A DNA stretch of 64,000 bases from Saprospira grandis DSM 2844 (GCF_000275825.1 NZ_JH719942.1:4290326-4354325); one strand, 5' to 3'; counted from the stretch's first letter, positions 1-8,211 are shown. A program made the numbers and translations. The notes: generated by a model not told the origin, from the sequence alone.

Positions 1-1
1 G

Positions 2-928
2 CCCGCCTTGGGGCATTGGTTGGATAGCGAATATCGCTTGCGGAAATTGCGACAAGCTTGTTTATTTTTGGCCCATCAGGCTGTCTATAAAACGCAATAT
101 GATTTTGGCCTGCTGCCTGCTGTTTTGGCCCAAATTGAGGCCCATGAAGAACTATTAGAAGACAAAGCCCTGGCCCTTTATTACCATTGTTACCAACTAC
201 AATCTTCTTTAGAGGCCGAAGAAGATTTTCGAAAATTTAAGGCGCTGCTCTTAAGCGAAAAAAATATTTTGCCCGCCAGTCAATTGCGAGAACTTTATCA
301 ATTGGGCATAAACTTTTGTACCAAGCGGGTCAATTTGCAGCGGCCTGGCTACGAACAATACTTTGAGGAAATGTTTGCCCTTTATCGGGCTGGCCTAAGC
401 GAAAATGTATTGCTCGAACAAGGCCAAATTAGTCCTTTTGCCTTTAAAAACATAGTGAGCGTGGGCCTTTGGCTTAAGGCCTACAATTGGGTGGCCCAAT
501 TTATTAAAGACTATGAAAACTGCCTGCCCAAAGTCTATCAATCTGCCTATGCCCGCTTTTCTTGGGCCAAACTCGCCCTGGAAAAAGAACAATATGAAAA
601 AGCGCAAGAACTACTTTTGCAACAAGAGTTTGCCGACCTTTTTATGCAGCTCAACGCCAGAGTGATGCTGCTCAAAATTTATTATGCGCTAGAAGAATTT
701 GACCTTTTGGAATCCTTTTTGGCTAGCTTTCGAGCCTTTGTCAATAGAAAAAAAAGAGCGCAAAAATTACGCTCCTATCATCAGGAAAATTATCTCAATA
801 TTATTAGCTTCTGCCGCAAATTATTGCAGCTCAATCCCTACGACCGCCAAGAGAAAAAAAACTTGCGGCAACAAATTCAAGATTGTAGCATTTTGACCGA
901 AAGAAGATGGTTCCTTCAACAACTCTAA
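2..928 (+). CDS. Helical-repeat protein of unknown function, 5' end outside window
   Basis: The frame is open to the left edge, so the gene starts before the window; at least 308 codons are visible. The protein is rich in Leu, Gln, Tyr and aromatic residues in amphipathic helices and looks like an all-alpha, TPR-like repeat protein without a clear TPR consensus. The C-terminus (LTERRWFLQQL) is an E-x-W-L-x-Q-L type ending that I associate with hypothetical proteins of Saprospiraceae, but I cannot name a function. No signal peptide or membrane segment is visible in the part present. The amidase gene follows after 9 bp on the same strand, so the two are probably co-transcribed. Confidence 0.75.
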   Translation, partial: PALGHWLDSEYRLRKLRQACLFLAHQAVYKTQYDFGLLPAVLAQIEAHEELLEDKALALYYHCYQLQSSLEAEEDFRKFKALLLSEKNILPASQLRELYQLGINFCTKRVNLQRPGYEQYFEEMFALYRAGLSENVLLEQGQISPFAFKNIVSVGLWLKAYNWVAQFIKDYENCLPKVYQSAYARFSWAKLALEKEQYEKAQELLLQQEFADLFMQLNARVMLLKIYYALEEFDLLESFLASFRAFVNRKKRAQKLRSYHQENYLNIISFCRKLLQLNPYDRQEKKNLRQQIQDCSILTERRWFLQQL

Positions 929-937
929 TCCTTCATT

Positions 938-2095
938 ATGAAATTATTTTTTGCCCCCCTTTTTCTTATTCTCCTCAGCCTGCTTCCCCTAAATGCCCAA
1001 TCTTATTTGAGCGTAACCGCCAAAAGAGGCGATGGCATTTTGGTCCTTTTGGGCCGCTATGGCCTAGACCGCAGCCCTTGCAACCTCAAAAAGTTTTGCC
1101 AACTCAATAAGCTGAAAGAAACCGACTATTTAATGGTGGGCAAAAACTATAAACTCCCCATCTTAAAATATAAATATAATGGGCAATCGATTAGATCAAC
1201 CATAGGAATTTCGAGCTGGCAAAAAGCCAAACAAATCGAGCGCTACAACGAAAGTATGGAGCTATTTCGACTAAAAACGAGCTTCAAAACTAAAAACGCC
1301 CCCCTTTGGTACCCTCATCATCTAAAAGCCTGTGCCGTAAACCTAGAAAAACATATCCCCAAAGGGCGACATTTCCCCATTTTAGGGAAAAACTTTGCCG
1401 ATGTGCCTTTAAAAGATAAGCGCCTGGCCGGTGCCGTTTATTATTTGGTTTCTGGACATGGTGGGCCCGACCCCGGCGCGGTGGCCAACTACAAGGGAAA
1501 ACCCATTTGCGAGGACGAATATGCCTATGATATTACGTTGCGCCTGGCCCGAGAACTGCTCTCGCATGGCGCTTTGGTCTACCTCATCGTTCGAGATGCC
1601 AATGACGGGATTCGCCAATTGGAGTATTTGCCCAAAGATGGGGATGAGCGCTGCTGGCCCAATAAATCTATTCCCAAAGGCCAAAGTGAACGACTCAGCC
1701 AACGCTCTGATGTGATTAACGATTTGTATCGAGAAAATTTGCGCAAAGGCCTTTACTACCAGCGTTTGGTCGAAATTCATATTGATTCTCGCTCTAAAAA
1801 ACAGCGCATCGACCTATTTTTCTACCATTATCCCGAAAGTCTGCGTGGCCGAGAGCTCGCCCGCCGTTTGCATCAGCATATTCGTGGAAAATACAAGCAA
1901 CATCGGGCCTCTAGAGCCTATAAAGGCACTGTAAAAGCCCGCGATTTGCACATGCTCAGAGAGGTCATTCCCACTCCCGTCTTCATTGAGGTGGGCAATA
2001 TTCAAAACCCCAAAGACCAAAAGCGCATTTTGCTGCCCGCCAACCGCCAAGCCTTAGCCGATTGGCTAGCCGAGGGCTTGATCAAAGATTATTAG
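938..2095 (+). CDS. N-acetylmuramoyl-L-alanine amidase (Amidase_3) with LysM-like domain
   Basis: 385 aa. A signal peptide (residues 1-21, cleavage near LNAQS) sends the protein to the periplasm. Residues about 23-75 resemble a LysM peptidoglycan-binding module. The catalytic domain starts near 165 with VSGHGGPDPGA, giving the first zinc His (H174). The acidic CEDEYAYD segment (191-198) holds the second metal ligand, the VEIHIDS segment the third His, and the FIEVGNIQN segment the C-terminal catalytic Glu. The family cleaves the amide bond between muramic acid and the stem peptide, acting in daughter-cell separation and wall turnover. The VSGHGG and IEVGNI variants are slightly unusual but keep all ligands. 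It lies 9 bp after the upstream gene and ends 18 bp before repeat R1. Confidence 0.88.
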   Translation: MKLFFAPLFLILLSLLPLNAQSYLSVTAKRGDGILVLLGRYGLDRSPCNLKKFCQLNKLKETDYLMVGKNYKLPILKYKYNGQSIRSTIGISSWQKAKQIERYNESMELFRLKTSFKTKNAPLWYPHHLKACAVNLEKHIPKGRHFPILGKNFADVPLKDKRLAGAVYYLVSGHGGPDPGAVANYKGKPICEDEYAYDITLRLARELLSHGALVYLIVRDANDGIRQLEYLPKDGDERCWPNKSIPKGQSERLSQRSDVINDLYRENLRKGLYYQRLVEIHIDSRSKKQRIDLFFYHYPESLRGRELARRLHQHIRGKYKQHRASRAYKGTVKARDLHMLREVIPTPVFIEVGNIQNPKDQKRILLPANRQALADWLAEGLIKDY

Positions 2096-2112
2096 GCCTC
2101 GATTTTTATTTA

Positions 2113-2303
2113 TTTTTTGGGGCTTGCCCGCCCTGCGGGCGGGCCGGGCTGGGTACTCCCGTTGGTCGTCGAACTGGCGCCCCTTCGGGGCTGGTTGTCA
2201 GGGCTCGCAGGTCTGCTCGGCCCTGCGCGGGCTTTGCCCGCTGGCTCTGCGGCTTCGCCGCCCCCTTTTCCATCCCTAAGCCTGCGGCCCTTCGGGCCTT
2301 TTA
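2113..2303 (+). repeat. R1: GC-rich hairpin repeat, subtype I, with module B insert
   Basis: T-run then GGGGC at 2119. First arm GCCCGCC/GGCGGGC, core GGGCTCGCAGGTCTGCTCGG near 2200, second arm GCGGGCTTTGCCCGC, third arm CGGCTTCGCCG, tail CCATCCCTAAGCC and a last arm GGCCCTTCGGGCC followed by TTTT. A 52-bp block (2151-2202, GTCGTCGAA motif) that other copies carry separately is inserted after the first arm. It lies just after the amidase stop and faces R2 across about 40 bp. Confidence 0.9.
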
Positions 2304-2343
2304 GGACCAAATAAAAAAGGGGCAATGAATAAGGCCAAAAAGC

Positions 2344-2488
2344 AAAAATGCAGTTGAGCGGCCTAGCGATGTGCAAGGGTGGCCGAAGGCCAGACCGAGC
2401 AAAAATGCGAAGCATTTTTGCGAAGGGCCGAGCGAATAGCGAGCCCTGCAACGTAGCGCCGCAGCTTTGCTGCGGAGGCCCCAAAAAA
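2344..2488 (-). repeat. R2: GC-rich hairpin repeat, subtype II
   Basis: Read on the minus strand: GGGGCC, arm CCGCAGC/GCTGCGG, GCGCTACGTT, core GGGCTCGC then CTCGGCCC, second arm GCAAAAATGC/GCATTTTTGC, GGTCTGGCC, and CACATCGCTAGGCC. The outer end is 5 bp from the LptF/G stop codon. With R1 it forms an inward-facing pair with no gene between. Confidence 0.9.
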
Positions 2489-2493
2489 ACAAA

Positions 2494-3579
2494 CTATTTC
2501 TGCGCCTTACTGGCCAGATAAAAAGCCACAAAAGTAAAGATGATATTGGGGGTCCAAACGCCCAAAAGAGGCGAGAGTCCGCCATGGGTAGAAAAAGTCA
2601 TCGAAAACTTAGACATAAAAATATAGAGTGCGCAGACCAGCATGCCCATAACGATATGCATCCCCATTCCGCCTCGGGTTTTTCGGGCAGCAATAGACAC
2701 CCCAATCAGCGTAAGAATCAAGATACTAAAAGGGTCGGCAGAGCGGCGGTGATATTCCACTTCAAAAACCGTGGTACTGCCCAGGCCCTTGGCTTTTTCC
2801 TGCTCGATATACTCCATAATTTCGCGGCTATTCATGGCATCCTTCAGGTTTTTTCTTCGGGCCAAATCGGCAGAACTCAGAGGCAGCAAGGTATCCATTT
2901 TGGCTCCTTTGACAATAGCCTCTTGTAAGCCATCCACATAGCGAGCATGATAGTTAATCAGCTCCCATTTATTGGGGTATTCGATCAATTTAATCCTGCC
3001 GGCTTCTAAGGTATAAGGGCGGTCTACCCCATTACTATCATAGCGAATCAGGGCAAAATTTCGGCCTGTACTATCTTTGCGGTTATAATGTTGGATATAA
3101 ATTTCTTCTTGCGGGCTCACAAAAAGGTGAATATTATCCTTTGGGCCATCAAAATTATTTTTCCGAATATAAGTATTTTCAAAGCGGGTACGGCCCTTAT
3201 TGAGTTCTGGAAAAATAAAGTGGTTGGCATACAAATGAAAGCCGGCAATAATAGCGGCGCCCATCATAAAGGGCCGCAATAGCCGCCAAAAGCTAATCCC
3301 ATTACCAATAATGGCAATAATTTCGGAATTGGCGGCTAGGCGGGAGCAAAAATAAATGACCGCAATCAGGGCATAGAGAGGAAAAAGCATGCTACTGATA
3401 TAAGGCACAAAATTGAGATAGTAGTCAAAGACCACCTCCGTCCATTTTGGGCCATTGGCTAAGCTATCCACCTTTTCAGAAAAATCAATGACTACCGTGA
3501 GCATGCCCATCAGCAAAATGATAAAGAAAAAAGTGGCGAGATAACGAAAAAGAATGTAGCGATCAATAATCTTTAGCAT
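2494..3579 (-). CDS. LptF/LptG family permease (lipopolysaccharide export)
   Basis: 361 aa, typical for the YjgP/YjgQ (LptF/LptG) family. The N-terminus LDRYI-type start (here IDRYILFRYLATFF) leads into the first membrane helix, with two more helices near residues 55-80 and 100-120. A beta-jellyroll periplasmic region follows (about 140-260), then three C-terminal helices (about 275-360). In the Lpt system two such permeases and the LptB ATPase extract LPS from the inner membrane and push it along a periplasmic bridge. Bacteroidota usually have more than one paralogue and I cannot say whether this one is F or G. Its start is 6 bp after the tgt stop, so the two genes form an operon read right to left. 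Confidence 0.88.
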   Translation of the reverse strand: MLKIIDRYILFRYLATFFFIILLMGMLTVVIDFSEKVDSLANGPKWTEVVFDYYLNFVPYISSMLFPLYALIAVIYFCSRLAANSEIIAIIGNGISFWRLLRPFMMGAAIIAGFHLYANHFIFPELNKGRTRFENTYIRKNNFDGPKDNIHLFVSPQEEIYIQHYNRKDSTGRNFALIRYDSNGVDRPYTLEAGRIKLIEYPNKWELINYHARYVDGLQEAIVKGAKMDTLLPLSSADLARRKNLKDAMNSREIMEYIEQEKAKGLGSTTVFEVEYHRRSADPFSILILTLIGVSIAARKTRGGMGMHIVMGMLVCALYIFMSKFSMTFSTHGGLSPLLGVWTPNIIFTFVAFYLASKAQK

Positions 3580-3585
3580 AAAAGG

Positions 3586-4716
3586 CTAGCGTTTTTGCTC
3601 TAAAATAGGCACCAATTCGTCTTTCCAAGCACGGAAGCTACCATCTAAGATACGTTCACGGGCTTCTCGGACCAGCTCCAGATAAAAGCTGAGGTTGTGC
3701 AAGGTAGCAATTTGCATCCCCAAAAGTTCATTAACGGTAAAGAGGTGGCGCAAATAGGCTTTTGTATGTTGTCGGCTAGTGGGGTTGGGCGCCTCCTCAT
3801 CAATAGGAGAAAAATCGTCCTTCCACTTTTTGTTTTTGATATTGAGTTTTCCTTTGCGGGTAAAAATCAAACCATGGCGGGCATTTCGGGTAGGCATTAC
3901 GCAATCAAACATATCTACGCCCAAAGCGATACACTCCAAAATATTGGCGGGAGTTCCTACGCCCATAAGGTAACGAGGCTTATCGCTGGGCAATTGGCTA
4001 CAGACCAAATCCGTCATGGCATACATCTCTTCTTTGGGCTCTCCCACCGAAAGTCCACCAATAGCAATGCCCAAATCGGCATATTGGACCACCGTTTCGG
4101 CAGATTTTAGGCGCAAGTCCTTATATACACTTCCCTGTATAATTGGAAAAAGCGACTGCGGGTAGCCATATTTGGGTTCTGTTTCCTTAAAGCGAGTATA
4201 ACAGCGCTTGAGCCAACGGTGTGTAAGCTCCATAGATTTTTTGGCATAGCGATAATCGCAGGGATAGGGCGTACATTCGTCAAAGGCCATAATAATATCG
4301 GCCCCAATAGAACGCTGAATATCCATCACGCCCTCGGGGCTAAACAAATGTTTGCTTCCATCAATATGAGAGGCAAAAGTGGCTCCTTCCTCTTTGATTT
4401 TTCGGCGGTGGGCCAATGAAAAAACCTGAAATCCCCCGCTATCGGTCAAAATAGGGCCCTGCCAATTCATAAATTGATGCAATCCCCCCGCTTTTTCGAG
4501 CAGTTCGCTGCCCGGACGAAGATAAAGGTGATAAGTATTGCCCAAAATTATTTTGGCTTTAATATCTTCGCTCAACTCTTTTTGATGAACCCCTTTTACG
4601 GTTCCGATTGTCCCTACGGGCATAAAAATCGGAGTGGGAATTTGGCCATGCGCTGTTTGTAGTGTCCCTACTCGGGCCTTACTATGCGGGTCGCTATGTT
4701 CTAGCTCAAATTTCAT
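3586..4716 (-). CDS. tgt: Queuine/preQ1 tRNA-guanine transglycosylase
   Basis: 376 aa from the MKFELEH start; an upstream ATG at 4737 would add seven residues and overlap the divergent gene, so 4716 is preferred. The enzyme exchanges the wobble G34 of GUN tRNAs for a queuosine precursor. The (beta/alpha)8 landmarks are present: TDSGGFQ with base-binding D92, GGLSVGEPK, and MFDCVMPTRNARHG with the likely nucleophile D271. The C-terminal zinc site that usually reads CxCxxC before the YxRAYLRHL segment is absent; residues PIDEEAPNPTSRQHTKAYLRHL occupy that place. As far as I recall, Bacteroidota Tgt proteins commonly lack these cysteines, so the enzyme is probably active. Co-transcribed with the LptF/G gene. 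Confidence 0.95.
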   Translation of the reverse strand: MKFELEHSDPHSKARVGTLQTAHGQIPTPIFMPVGTIGTVKGVHQKELSEDIKAKIILGNTYHLYLRPGSELLEKAGGLHQFMNWQGPILTDSGGFQVFSLAHRRKIKEEGATFASHIDGSKHLFSPEGVMDIQRSIGADIIMAFDECTPYPCDYRYAKKSMELTHRWLKRCYTRFKETEPKYGYPQSLFPIIQGSVYKDLRLKSAETVVQYADLGIAIGGLSVGEPKEEMYAMTDLVCSQLPSDKPRYLMGVGTPANILECIALGVDMFDCVMPTRNARHGLIFTRKGKLNIKNKKWKDDFSPIDEEAPNPTSRQHTKAYLRHLFTVNELLGMQIATLHNLSFYLELVREARERILDGSFRAWKDELVPILEQKR

Positions 4717-4755
4717 TTCTGTATGCAACTCGGGCATGCAATTAAGTTTTTTTTA

Positions 4756-5850
4756 ATGATGTGGATCGCGCTCTCGGCTTTGGCTTTCATTTTTTTTGGC
4801 CTCCAAATGGGTTTTGCCTATCGCTTTTATCAATGGGCCAAAGCGCCTCAAACAAAGGGCTGCGAACAGCTCCCGCCCTTGAGCATTGTTGTGCTGGCGC
4901 GTAATGAGGGCGCTAATTTACAGAAAAATTTACGGAAACTTTTAGCCCAAGATTATCCAATCTACGAGCTCGTTTGGGTAGATGATGACTCTAGCGACCA
5001 AAGTCCCGCTATTTTGGCCCAATTGGCCCAAGAAAACCCCCAACTTCGCCCCCTTTTTTATCGAGAAAAAAAATATTTGGGCAAAAAAGAAGCCCTGCTC
5101 TGGGCCATCCCCCAAACAAAATACAACTGGATTTTACTCACCGATGCCGACGGCCAACCCGCCTCTCCGCTTTGGGCCAAAAAAATGATGCAGGCCCGGC
5201 CAGAAAATGGGCCCGGCCTCGTTTTGGGCTTTGGGCCCTACCTCCCCGAAAAAACTTGGCTCAATAGCTGGATCCGATACGAAACCGCCCTGGTGGCCCT
5301 GCAATATTTTTCGGCAGCCCATTACAATCAAGCCTATATGGGCGTGGGCCGAAATTTACTCTACCACAAAAAGGTCTTTGAAAAGGCCGCCCCTGCCCTA
5401 GCCGCTAGCATCAATACCCCCTCTGGCGATGATGACATTCTAGTCTCCGCCGCCCAAAATTTCCCCATCCATAACTGCCTCGACCCAAAGGCCTTTGTCT
5501 ACTCAGCCCCAAAAAAAACTTGGCCCGCGCTTTTTCGCCAAAAACGTAGACACTACAGCAGCAGCGAGTTTTATCCCAAAACAACCAAATGGATGCTCGC
5601 CCTCTGGTCGGCCAGCTTTTTGGGTCTGCCGTTTTTTTGCCTCGCTCTCTGCTTTGGCCCTTTTCCCTACCTCGCCCTCCTTTGGCCCCTCAGAATTTTA
5701 ATTTTTTATAGGGTTTGGCAAAAAACTTTGCTTACCTTAGAGCAAGGAGATTTATGGAGCCAGCTTTTTTGGACCGAACTATTCGCCCTCCTCTATTACC
5801 CCTTTATGGCCCTCCAATTTTTGCGAAAAAAGCCCAGCTACTGGAAATGA
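4756..5850 (+). CDS. Membrane-anchored family 2 glycosyltransferase
   Basis: About 364 aa from ATG 4756; ATG 4723 would add eleven residues and crowd the divergent tgt start. One N-terminal membrane helix precedes a GT-A domain: LSIVVLARNEG (nucleotide binding), VWVDDDSSDQS and LLTDADGQPAS (metal-binding DxD), then a GDDD-type acceptor-site motif and a Q/RxxRW-like RQKRRHY segment. Two or three further helices lie at the C-terminus. The family transfers sugars from nucleotide donors to lipid or polysaccharide acceptors at the cytoplasmic face. The substrate cannot be told from the sequence. Its TGA overlaps the ATG of the sigma-factor gene (ATGA), which suggests translational coupling. Confidence 0.88.
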   Translation: MMWIALSALAFIFFGLQMGFAYRFYQWAKAPQTKGCEQLPPLSIVVLARNEGANLQKNLRKLLAQDYPIYELVWVDDDSSDQSPAILAQLAQENPQLRPLFYREKKYLGKKEALLWAIPQTKYNWILLTDADGQPASPLWAKKMMQARPENGPGLVLGFGPYLPEKTWLNSWIRYETALVALQYFSAAHYNQAYMGVGRNLLYHKKVFEKAAPALAASINTPSGDDDILVSAAQNFPIHNCLDPKAFVYSAPKKTWPALFRQKRRHYSSSEFYPKTTKWMLALWSASFLGLPFFCLALCFGPFPYLALLWPLRILIFYRVWQKTLLTLEQGDLWSQLFWTELFALLYYPFMALQFLRKKPSYWK

Positions 5851-6452
5851 AAAAACTATCCGATAGAGCAGCAGAAGATTACCGACTCGTTACCCTCGCT
5901 GTAGAAGAAAATGACCAAATGGCTTATGCCCAACTGATGGACCGCTACCGCAATTCCATCTTTCACATGATGCTCAAAATGGTCCGAAATAAAGATGATG
6001 CCGAAGATCTAACCATCGAAGCCTTTGGCAAAGCCTTCCGAAAACTCGATAGCTATAGCCCCAGCTATGCCTTTAGTACCTGGCTGTTCAAAATTGCCAG
6101 CAATAATTGTATCGACTTCATCCGAAAAAAAAGAATGAAAATGCTCTCCATCGATGAACCCATTTCCGATGAAGGTGGAGCCGATTATAGCAATAGCCTT
6201 AAAGCCGATTTGCTGGACCCAGAGGAGCGCTTCATCCGACAGCAGCGCCGACGCATTATGCAGGAACTGATGGAGCGCATGAGCGATAAATATCGCCAAA
6301 TGATTGAGCTGCGTTATTTTGAAGAACTTTCTTACCAAGAAATTGCCGAACGCCTCGATATGCCCCTAGGCACCGTAAAGGCCCAGCTGTTTAGAGCCAA
6401 AGAATTACTCTACGATATCCTGAAAAATGCAAAAGCCCAAAGAGGCCTATAA
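5847..6452 (+). CDS. ECF-type RNA polymerase sigma factor
   Basis: 201 aa starting at MKKLSDRAAEDYRL, the ATG that overlaps the preceding stop by one base; a longer frame upstream is only the shadow of the glycosyltransferase gene. Region 2 is clear (LMDRYRNSIFHMMLKMVRN, then AEDLTIEAFGKAF and FSTWLFKIASNN). Region 4 carries a helix-turn-helix (LSYQEIAERLDMPLGTVKAQ). ECF sigma factors redirect RNA polymerase to small regulons, often for envelope functions. No anti-sigma gene lies next to it, which is common for this sigma type in Bacteroidota. Coupling to a glycosyltransferase is unusual. A strong terminator follows. Confidence 0.92.
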   Translation: MKKLSDRAAEDYRLVTLAVEENDQMAYAQLMDRYRNSIFHMMLKMVRNKDDAEDLTIEAFGKAFRKLDSYSPSYAFSTWLFKIASNNCIDFIRKKRMKMLSIDEPISDEGGADYSNSLKADLLDPEERFIRQQRRRIMQELMERMSDKYRQMIELRYFEELSYQEIAERLDMPLGTVKAQLFRAKELLYDILKNAKAQRGL

Positions 6453-6474
6453 AACCCCTTTTGAAAAATAGTTG

Positions 6475-6512
6475 CCGTCTTTCTCGCTTGCCGAAAAAGA
6501 CGGTTTTTTTTA
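6475..6512 (+). terminator. Intrinsic terminator after the sigma gene
   Basis: CCGTCTTT paired with AAAGACGG around a 12-base loop, followed by eight T residues. It ends the glycosyltransferase-sigma unit. Confidence 0.85.
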
Positions 6513-6516
6513 TTCC

Positions 6517-6690
6517 CTTGGGGCCCGCGGCCGCCCTTTATAAGGGGGCGGCCGCCGCTATGCTGCGGGGCTCACAAGGCTGTTCGGCCCTGCAGCCGCC
6601 TGCGGCGGCTTTGGTCTGGCCTGCGGCCACCCCTCCGCAGCGCTGGGCCATTTGGCCTGCGGCCAGGGGGGCTTCGCCCCCCCCATGGAC
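6517..6690 (+). repeat. R3: GC-rich hairpin repeat, subtype V
   Basis: GGGGCCCGCGGCC, a strong first arm (GCCGCCC/GGGCGGC), GCCGCTATGCTGCGGGGCTC, a core that is degraded (CACAAGGCTGTTCGGCCCTG), second arm GCCGCC/GGCGGC, GGTCTGGCC and CGCAGCGCTGGGCC, last arm GGGGGGCTTCGCCCCCC. It is the only copy that breaks the alternation of orientation (R4 is also on the plus strand). The rest of 6453-6811 holds a terminator and a candidate promoter. Confidence 0.85.
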
Positions 6691-6730
6691 CAAAAACCGC
6701 CCGGCTATTTCCAATACAAAAAAATGATTC

Positions 6731-6738
6731 TATTTTTG
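6731..6738 (+). promoter_or_regulatory. Candidate Bacteroidota -7 element
   Basis: TATTTTTG matches TAnnTTTG, 73 bases before the DUF4476 gene. No convincing -33 TTG is seen, so this is tentative. Confidence 0.35.
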
Positions 6739-6811
6739 GCACACTCTTGGAAAACGGAGCCGCAGATTAACCTTAACTTTATCATTGAACTTTTAAAACT
6801 ACTTTACGCTC

Positions 6812-7243
6812 ATGCGAATTTTTCTAACTTTTTTTAGCCTTTGCCTTATCATGGCCTCTTGTATTGTTGTCGATCCCGCTGCTATTGGTAATGGCGGTGG
6901 CGTTGTTTTGGGCGGGCCCGTGCCTGGCTATACTGGAAGAGTAGGCTGCAATACCCCAATCACCAATAATCAATTTCAAAAAACCCGACAAAATTTGGCC
7001 AGCTACAATAGTAGCTTTGACCGTATGGATGTGGCCAAAGCACAAATCCCAAGAGAAGGCTGCTATACCGTCTCTCAAATTAGACAACTAGTTACCCTCT
7101 GGTCTAGCTCTTTTGACCGAGAAGAATTTCTGCATTTTGCCTATACCTATACTTATGATATAGATAATTATGTAGACCTCCAAGATGTTTTTACCAGTAG
7201 TATCGACCGCAAAGAATTTGTAGAATGGTGCTACAACCGCTAA
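6812..7243 (+). CDS. DUF4476 domain lipoprotein
   Basis: 143 aa. A lipoprotein signal (residues 1-17, lipobox IMASC) anchors it in the envelope. Residues about 52-140 show the repeated pattern of DUF4476: F-D-R ... A ... CYTVSQIRQLVTLWSSSFDR ... Y ... YTYDIDNY ... VFTSSIDRKEFVEW, a compact all-helical domain of unknown function common in Bacteroidota lipoproteins. A Gly/Val-rich linker separates anchor and domain. A hairpin terminator follows at once, so it is a single-gene unit. Confidence 0.85.
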   Translation: MRIFLTFFSLCLIMASCIVVDPAAIGNGGGVVLGGPVPGYTGRVGCNTPITNNQFQKTRQNLASYNSSFDRMDVAKAQIPREGCYTVSQIRQLVTLWSSSFDREEFLHFAYTYTYDIDNYVDLQDVFTSSIDRKEFVEWCYNR

Positions 7244-7280
7244 GAAAAAAAGGACTAGTTCAACGCTAGTCCTTTTTTTT
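7244..7280 (+). terminator. Bidirectional intrinsic terminator
   Basis: AAGGACTAG pairs with CTAGTCCTT around TTCAACG. A-run before and T-run after make it usable from both sides; the first bases adjoin the DUF4476 stop codon. Confidence 0.85.
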
Positions 7281-7326
7281 GTTAATCTATTCATCTTTGT
7301 TCACAAAGCGATAAAAACAACATCCT

Positions 7327-7334
7327 TATCTTTG
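7327..7334 (+). promoter_or_regulatory. Candidate -7 element of the methyltransferase gene
   Basis: TATCTTTG matches TAnnTTTG, 22 bases before the ATG. The nearest upstream TTTG (7296) is spaced about 27 bases, longer than usual. Confidence 0.4.
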
Positions 7335-7356
7335 GCCCATAACAAATGAATAGAAT

Positions 7357-8070
7357 ATGAAAAAATTAAGTTTAGCGCTGCTGCTTTTTTCCGGCGCTTG
7401 TGCCAGCCCCGCAGCAGAAGAAACAAAAGACAAAAACAGCCAAAAAGAGCCTATGGAAGAAAAAAAGCATCATCACAAACATTCTCATGGCTCTGCCAAT
7501 GCACATATGCACAGCCACTCTATTGAAGAATTGGTAGAACGCTTTGAGTCTAAAGAAAGAGATGAATACCAACAACCCGCAAAAGTCTTGAACTACCTAG
7601 GAGATTTGTCGGGCAAAAAAATTATGGATATTGGCGCAGGCTCTGGCTACTTTTCTGTAAAATTTGCCGCCGCTGGCGCTCAAGTAATTGCCGCTGATGT
7701 AGATACTGGCTTTCAAAATTATTTGCAAAAACGCATCGCTGCCGATAAAATTGAAAATGTAGAGCTCCGACTCATGCCTTATGAGCGCCCAAAAATCAAT
7801 GACCAAGAAGTAGATCTTGTATTCATTAGCAATACCTACCACCATATTGAGGACCGTATCGCCTATTTTAAGGCAGTCAAAAAAGGCCTTAAACCCAATG
7901 GCGAACTCATTATTGTTGACTTTTTCAAGAAGGAGTTGCCTATTGGCCCCGCTATGGACCATAAAATTGCCAAGGAAAAAGTTTTAGAAGAACTCAAAGC
8001 TGCCGGCTTTGTCAATTTTGAGCTCAAAGAAGAGCTACTGCCCTACCAATATGTCATTAAGGCAAAATAA
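7357..8070 (+). CDS. Exported lipoprotein with class I SAM-methyltransferase fold
   Basis: 237 aa. The N-terminus is a lipoprotein signal (FSGAC lipobox, Cys about 15) followed by a Lys/Glu/His-rich segment (residues about 37-55, HHHKHSHG and HMHSH). Residues about 75-235 are a class I methyltransferase fold: motif I IMDIGAGSGYFS, the acidic end of beta-2 at AADVD, VFISNTYHHI (motif IV region) and a KKGLKPNGELIIVDFF post-IV motif, close to Methyltransf_11/UbiE-like proteins. The oddity is location: an intact SAM-binding fold behind a secretion signal, where S-adenosylmethionine is not expected. The His-rich stretch could bind metal. Either the fold has another role outside the cytoplasm or the signal is not used. 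Single-gene unit with its own terminator. Confidence 0.8.
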   Translation: MKKLSLALLLFSGACASPAAEETKDKNSQKEPMEEKKHHHKHSHGSANAHMHSHSIEELVERFESKERDEYQQPAKVLNYLGDLSGKKIMDIGAGSGYFSVKFAAAGAQVIAADVDTGFQNYLQKRIAADKIENVELRLMPYERPKINDQEVDLVFISNTYHHIEDRIAYFKAVKKGLKPNGELIIVDFFKKELPIGPAMDHKIAKEKVLEELKAAGFVNFELKEELLPYQYVIKAK

Positions 8071-8096
8071 AATGCTCTAATCGTTTTATTCACTGT

Positions 8097-8130
8097 AAAG
8101 GCCGAAGATAAATATCTTCGGCCTTTTTTT
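8097..8130 (+). terminator. Intrinsic terminator
   Basis: AAGGCCGAAGATA pairs with TATCTTCGGCCTT (2-base loop), then a T-run. It ends the methyltransferase unit. Confidence 0.88.
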
Positions 8131-8171
8131 GGGCCCAGTTGCTAATTGAAAGGGCTAGTTGAGGGCCAAAG

Positions 8172-8204
8172 CAAAAAGCCTAGCGCTAAGCGCTAGGCTT
8201 TTTG
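8172..8204 (-). terminator. Intrinsic terminator of the propeller lipoprotein gene
   Basis: AAAAAGCCTAGCGC pairs with GCGCTAGGCTTTTT almost without a loop. Symmetric, so it may act in both directions. Confidence 0.85.
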
Positions 8205-8211
8205 CTCTTCT

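Noticed and set aside
2113..2303. Integron attC sites or group II intron ends as explanation of the R family.
   Set aside because: Copies alternate in orientation and lack the R'/R'' core sites and single-direction cassette order of integrons; no intron-encoded protein or domain V is seen.
5715..5846. Longer form of the sigma factor starting at 5715.
   Set aside because: The first 44 residues overlap the glycosyltransferase gene out of frame and do not fit sigma region 2; ATG 5847 overlaps the upstream stop.
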